Part shown: positions 60,483 through 64,000 of the stretch, piece by piece
Numbering within the stretch: the stretch's first letter is position 1
Layout: every line of letters starts with the position of its first letter
Position numbers and translations under genes: made by a program
The notes under the pieces: generated by a model
The model's database searches: none
What the model was told of the DNA's origin: nothing
The model's input: only the letters and a program-made list of their open reading frames with translations
Source of the DNA: CPC320 sp002684375
GTDB taxonomy: Bacteria > Pseudomonadota > Alphaproteobacteria > Rhodobacterales > Rhodobacteraceae
DNA length: 64,000 bases
Reading direction: 5' to 3'
NCBI GenBank assembly: GCA_965662545.1
Contig: CBFIHZ010000004.1
Coordinates: 1-64,000, forward strand

Positions 60483-61043
60483 TTAGGGAATAATCCGACT
60501 GTATTTTGTGCCTTCTAAAGTGGCCCCAAGTCTCAGTCCGGATTGTGCAAAGACGACACCGATCACTGGTGCCAGCGAGGTGAGCGTTTGTGCCCTGACC
60601 GACTTGCCGCGCTCTGGTGTGGCATATTCAACATCGGCGCCACCAACCCAACCGGGGCTGCGCCTGAAACCCGCCAAGGCATCTTCGGTCATAAAGAACA
60701 GAACATGGGCAAATTGCTGACCGCCAATTTGCAATCCGACATTGCCAGAGGTGGCTGAATAGTAATCTACCACTGTGTTATTGATCAACAAGGCACCGCG
60801 GCCAAAACTCCCACCGAGGAGAAACCCGCCTTTTGTAACCAACGGCATCACCAACATACCATTTGATTTTGCGGCCAAATCCTGTGTGTCGGGATAGTTC
60901 TGAAACATGTCTTCCAGCGTGGCTTGCACCTGACCGTCAATGACTTCGGGATTGCCAGAACCGATGCCATTTCCACAGCCCGCGACCAAGGTGGCGGCGC
61001 TCAAAATGCTAAAATTGAAGTTGCGACGGTTAATTTGTGTCAT
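60483..61043 (-). CDS. SYLF-domain lipoprotein (YSC84-like)
   Basis: Exported lipid-binding protein of 186 residues. The N-terminus INRRNFNFSILSAATLVAGCGNG holds a twin-arginine pair and the lipobox LVAGC, so it is a lipoprotein, perhaps Tat-exported. The SYLF body reads AKSNGMLVMPLVTKGGFLLGGSFGRGALL, DYYSATSGNVGLQIGGQ and PVIGVVFAQSGLRLGATLEGTKY, a lipid-binding fold shared with eukaryotic YSC84. Its role in bacteria is unsettled; membrane organisation is likely. The ATG at 61043 is used because it begins just before the signal; the frame extends to 61085. Confidence 0.9.
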   Translation of the reverse strand: MTQINRRNFNFSILSAATLVAGCGNGIGSGNPEVIDGQVQATLEDMFQNYPDTQDLAAKSNGMLVMPLVTKGGFLLGGSFGRGALLINNTVVDYYSATSGNVGLQIGGQQFAHVLFFMTEDALAGFRRSPGWVGGADVEYATPERGKSVRAQTLTSLAPVIGVVFAQSGLRLGATLEGTKYSRIIP

Positions 61044-61152
61044 GCGCTTTACCTGTATTTGTATACGTGTTTTTGGTTTGTCCAAATTTATAACTTACGC
61101 ATACCGCTTGTCCGGGAAAATGTCACCTTAATTCCGTGTTTCTAGAGCAATA

Positions 61153-62157
61153 TTATCGTGCTTTTGCGATCTTTTGGGCCACCTCGACAGCAAAATAACT
61201 CAAAATGCCATCGCAGCCCGCGCGTTTAAAGGCCATCAGGCTTTCCATCATAACTTTTTCGCCGTCAATCCAGCCATTTACAGCTGCGGCTTGGATCATC
61301 GCGTATTCACCCGATACCTGATAGGCAAAGGTCGGGACGCCAAAGCGGTCTTTAACGCGATGGCAGATGTCAAGATAGGGCAGTCCGGGCTTGATCATCA
61401 CCATATCCGCGCCCTCGCCGAGATCGCGTGCGACCAGCTGCAGGGCGGCATCCGCATTAGCCGGATCCAATTGATAGGTTGATTTGTCGCCTTTCAGCGC
61501 CCCGGACGCGCCCACGGCATCCCGAAACGGTCCATAAAAAGCGCTGGCAAATTTGGCGGCATAGGACAGCAGGATCACATCTTGATGCCCCTGCGCTTCG
61601 AGTGCGCTGCGGATCGCGCCAATTCGACCATCCATCATATCCGACGGGCCGATGATGTCTGCGCCGGCCTCGGCCTGCGAGAGGGCCTGTTTGACCAGCG
61701 CTTCGACCGTGGCGTCATTGACGATCGCGCCGTCGATAACAAAGCCATCATGGCCATCGATATTATACGGGTCCAGCGCCACATCTGTCATGACGGCAAT
61801 TTCAGGCACGGCCGCTTTGATGGCGCGGGTTGCGCGGTTCGACAGGTTTTGCGGGTTCCAGGCCTCGGCACAATCAGCAGTTTTCAATGCGGGGTCGGTG
61901 TAGGGAAACAGGCAGATTGCGGGGATGCCGAGGTCGGCGGCATGGCGTGCGGCTTCAACCAACTTGTCGATACTGCGCCGCATCACGCCTGGCATCGAGG
62001 GAACAGGATCCTCTATATTGTCGCCGTCACAGATGAAAACTGGCCAGATCAGGTCGTTGACGCTGAGGTGGTTTTCGCGCGCCAGGGCGCGGAGGGCGTC
62101 GGTGCGGCGCAACCGCCGGGCGCGGGCGGTGGGAAAGCTGGCAATCATAGATTTCAT
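61153..62157 (-). CDS. hemB: delta-aminolevulinic acid dehydratase
   Basis: Porphobilinogen synthase of 334 residues, second step of tetrapyrrole synthesis. The Schiff-base lysines are in LLSYAAKFASAFYGPF and MVMIKPGLPYLDI. The metal-site stretch is MTDVALDPYNIDGHDGFVIDGAIVND: the three-Cys zinc site is replaced by Asp, so this is the magnesium-using alphaproteobacterial form. It uses the 5-ALA made from glycine by HemA, encoded elsewhere. Divergent from the membrane-protein gene at 62292. Confidence 0.97.
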   Translation of the reverse strand: MKSMIASFPTARARRLRRTDALRALARENHLSVNDLIWPVFICDGDNIEDPVPSMPGVMRRSIDKLVEAARHAADLGIPAICLFPYTDPALKTADCAEAWNPQNLSNRATRAIKAAVPEIAVMTDVALDPYNIDGHDGFVIDGAIVNDATVEALVKQALSQAEAGADIIGPSDMMDGRIGAIRSALEAQGHQDVILLSYAAKFASAFYGPFRDAVGASGALKGDKSTYQLDPANADAALQLVARDLGEGADMVMIKPGLPYLDICHRVKDRFGVPTFAYQVSGEYAMIQAAAVNGWIDGEKVMMESLMAFKRAGCDGILSYFAVEVAQKIAKAR

Positions 62158-62291
62158 CTCAGTAAGTCCTTGAACACATGCTGTAGGGGTGGCATGGAAA
62201 GCGCCTTAGGACAAGAGCGAGGTTAGAACGGGCAGCGTGAAGCAGCGGTTTGTATCGGTGAAAGGCCCATCAGGGCAGAATGGGCGGTCCT

Positions 62292-62813
62292 ATGGCTGCG
62301 TTTGAGGTGATCGATATAAGGTCATTTTCGAACCTTTGGTTCTGGATGGTGCTGGCGGTTATGTGGTCCAGTGCCAGCCATCGGGTGATCGGAATTCCCT
62401 ATGATATGATCCAAAACGCCAAACGACACGGCGGCCAGGCCGAGCGCGATCTCGAGGCGTTGATGCAGATTAACGCCCAGCGTTTTTTTGATTTGCGATC
62501 ACCCTCTGGGCTGACAGTGATCGGGTTGGGGTGTGCGGGTCTCAGTTCTCTTGGCCTGCTTGGCTTTAGCTATCAGATCGAATTGGCGCAAGCGGTGTTT
62601 CTGTTGGCGTTTCCCATCAGCTTAATTGCCATAATGAGCCTGCAAACGGCCGCTGCAGTGCGGGCGTGCGATGGGATCTCAGAGCGTTTATATAGCCGAT
62701 TCCGTCGCCACCGGATAGCGACGCAACTGTTGGCTGTCGCCTCTATATTTGTCACCGCCACCTGGGGCATGTACCACAATATTTCACACGCGATACTCGG
62801 GGGCATAAACTGA
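62292..62813 (+). CDS. conserved Rhodobacterales membrane protein
   Basis: Inner-membrane protein of 173 residues with four hydrophobic segments (LWFWMVLAVMWSSASHRVIG, VIGLGCAGLSSLGLLGFSY, FLLAFPISLIAIMSLQ, QLLAVASIFVTATWGMY). The first two-thirds read FEVIDIRSFSNLWFWMVLAVMW. In Roseobacters this gene is often labelled a component of the SufBCD complex, a label that I would not rely on. Start is ATG 62292 or 62280. It ends one base before the mfd start, so the two probably share a transcript. Confidence 0.75.
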   Translation: MAAFEVIDIRSFSNLWFWMVLAVMWSSASHRVIGIPYDMIQNAKRHGGQAERDLEALMQINAQRFFDLRSPSGLTVIGLGCAGLSSLGLLGFSYQIELAQAVFLLAFPISLIAIMSLQTAAAVRACDGISERLYSRFRRHRIATQLLAVASIFVTATWGMYHNISHAILGGIN

Positions 62814-62814
62814 T

Positions 62815-64000
62815 ATGGATGCAGGGTCTTCTGACGGAAAAACCACAGCTGCCTTGCGAACTGCGCATGGTTTGAACACGTCTGCAACAATAACTATTGG
62901 TGGCGCGCCAGAAGGCTATGATGCGCATCTGGTTTTAAAAGAGATTGCCAGCAGCAACGCCCCGGTCCTCCATGTGGCGCGCGATGATAAACGCATGGCG
63001 ATCATGAAGGCATCACTGCAGTTTTTCGCCCCTGAGATGCCAGTGCTCAGCTTTCCCGGCTGGGATTGTCTGCCCTATGACAGGATTTCTCCCAACGCTG
63101 ATATTTCTGCGGCGCGGATGGCGACATTGGCCAGCTTGGTTCATGTAATGCCGACACAATTTGTAGTTTTGACCACCTTGAATGCCGCCTCTCAGCGGCT
63201 GCCGGCGCGCAGCGTTTTGCGCGAGGGGGTCTTTACTGCAGAGGTCGGACAACGGATCAATGAGGCTGAACTGAAAGCATTTTTGGTGCGTATGGGCTTC
63301 ACTCAGGCCCCAACCGTGATGGAGCCGGGTGATTATGCGGTGCGTGGCGGGATCATTGATGTCTATCCTCCGGGTGAGTCGGGGCCGGTTCGTCTGGATC
63401 TTTTCGGGGATGTTCTGGATGGTGCGCGGCGCTTTGACCCGGCAACGCAGCGCACCACCGAGAAATTAAATGTGGTCGAGTTTTCTCCGGTTTCCGAAGT
63501 TATTCTGGACCCTGGCGCCATCACCCGTTTTCGGCAAAACTATCGCATAGAGTTTGGTGCCGGACGCAGCGACGACCCGCTATACGAGGCAATAAGTGCA
63601 GGGCGCAAGCATCAGGGTATTGAGCATTGGCTTGGATTGTTTCATGAAAAGCTTGAGACATTGTTCGACTATTTGCCGGGGGCGACAGTCACGCTGGATG
63701 ACCAGATAACTCCGGCGCGGATTGCACGCTGGGAAATGGTTGAGGATCAATACGAAACCCGCCATCTGGCAATGTCGCAAAAAAGCCGTCTGGATACGGT
63801 CTATAAACCGGCACCACCCCACCTTCTATATCTCGATGATGCGGCATGGGGCGTGGCTGTGCAAGACCACAGAGTGGTGCAGTTTCATCCCCTAGCGCAA
63901 GCCTCAGGCCCGGGCGTGATTGATGCGGGTGGGCGCATAGGTCGAAATTTTTCGCCAGAAAGACAGCAGGAAAATATAGGTCTTTTTAGCGCTTTAGCAG
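62815..64000 (+). CDS. mfd: transcription-repair coupling factor Mfd (5' part, runs off the window)
   Basis: First 395 residues of Mfd, open to the last base of the window. The UvrB-like N-terminal homology region is visible: VLHVARDDKRMAIMKASLQFFAPEMPVLSFPGWDCLPYDRISPN in pieces, TLNAASQRLPAR, ELKAFLVRMGF and GDYAVRGGIIDVYPPGESGPVRLDLFGD. Mfd removes stalled RNA polymerase and recruits UvrA; the RNA-polymerase and helicase domains lie outside. The ATG starts one base after the stop of the previous gene. Confidence 0.93.
   Translation, partial: MDAGSSDGKTTAALRTAHGLNTSATITIGGAPEGYDAHLVLKEIASSNAPVLHVARDDKRMAIMKASLQFFAPEMPVLSFPGWDCLPYDRISPNADISAARMATLASLVHVMPTQFVVLTTLNAASQRLPARSVLREGVFTAEVGQRINEAELKAFLVRMGFTQAPTVMEPGDYAVRGGIIDVYPPGESGPVRLDLFGDVLDGARRFDPATQRTTEKLNVVEFSPVSEVILDPGAITRFRQNYRIEFGAGRSDDPLYEAISAGRKHQGIEHWLGLFHEKLETLFDYLPGATVTLDDQITPARIARWEMVEDQYETRHLAMSQKSRLDTVYKPAPPHLLYLDDAAWGVAVQDHRVVQFHPLAQASGPGVIDAGGRIGRNFSPERQQENIGLFSALA

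Noticed and set aside
1..64000. tRNA, rRNA, CRISPR array or insertion sequence
   Set aside because: No GGTTCGA-type tRNA arm with a matching cloverleaf, no spaced direct repeats and no transposase frame were seen by eye; a tRNAscan or ISfinder run would be decisive.

Overview
The window looks like chromosome of a marine alphaproteobacterium of the Roseobacter group (Rhodobacteraceae). The case rests on gene content: ChpT of the CtrA phosphorelay, a fumC-DUF4169-ribbon-helix-helix operon, olsB-olsA for ornithine lipids, a class III-cyclase/MBL/cNMP-binding neighbourhood, alphaproteobacterial HemB and GyrA, and a methanethiol-oxidase (SBP56) cluster typical of DMSP-degrading bacteria. Base composition is intermediate overall, with clearly A+T-rich patches at about 3.4-6.8 kb and 50.3-52.4 kb. 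This placement is an inference from protein families; no database search was possible.

Layout. 0-3.3 kb: tail of an unknown gene, a cytochrome P450, a hotdog thioesterase and an MFS carrier. 3.4-6.8 kb: an A+T-rich patch with a wrecked PAS-adenylate cyclase pseudogene, an intact MBL-fold hydrolase and a stand-alone cyclic-nucleotide-binding protein. 6.8-11.9 kb: an envelope cluster (KAS, acyl carrier protein, LpxD, L,D-transpeptidase, DUF882 peptidase). 11.9-19.6 kb: a seven-gene catabolic operon (flavin reductase, aldehyde dehydrogenase, LLM monooxygenase, AA_synth protein, alpha/beta hydrolase, thiamine-diphosphate enzyme, AhpD-like protein) divergent from its probable LysR regulator. 19.6-36.2 kb: housekeeping genes (phytoene-synthase-like, MFS, DNA glycosylase, esterase, HNH nuclease, bactofilin plus M23 peptidase, DUF455, peroxiredoxin, AsmA/YhdP-like, queA, MFS, DUF924, lpdA, MobA-like). 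36.4-38.2 kb: fumC operon. 38.6-39.0 kb: FlgM-like protein. 39.3-42.7 kb: methanethiol oxidase-ferredoxin-CoA-binding-rhodanese operon divergent from an IclR regulator across a perfect palindrome. 43-50.3 kb: beta-lactamase-like hydrolase, obgE-proB-proA, chpT/DUF3553, olsB-olsA. 50.3-52.4 kb: a solitary flagellin in A+T-rich flanks. 52.4-64 kb: thiE-like, trmJ, ctaA, M32 carboxypeptidase, gyrA, SYLF lipoprotein, hemB, a membrane protein and the 5' part of mfd, which runs off the window.

The two accessory pathways worth most attention are the LLM/thiamine-diphosphate operon, whose substrate is unknown but whose parts resemble ring- or C-N-cleaving pathways such as Rut, and the methanethiol-oxidase operon, where the oxidase sits with redox and sulfur-transfer proteins instead of the MauG/SCO1 partners described for Hyphomicrobium. 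No tRNA, rRNA, CRISPR array or insertion sequence was found. Start codons were chosen by eye from Shine-Dalgarno spacing and family lengths.
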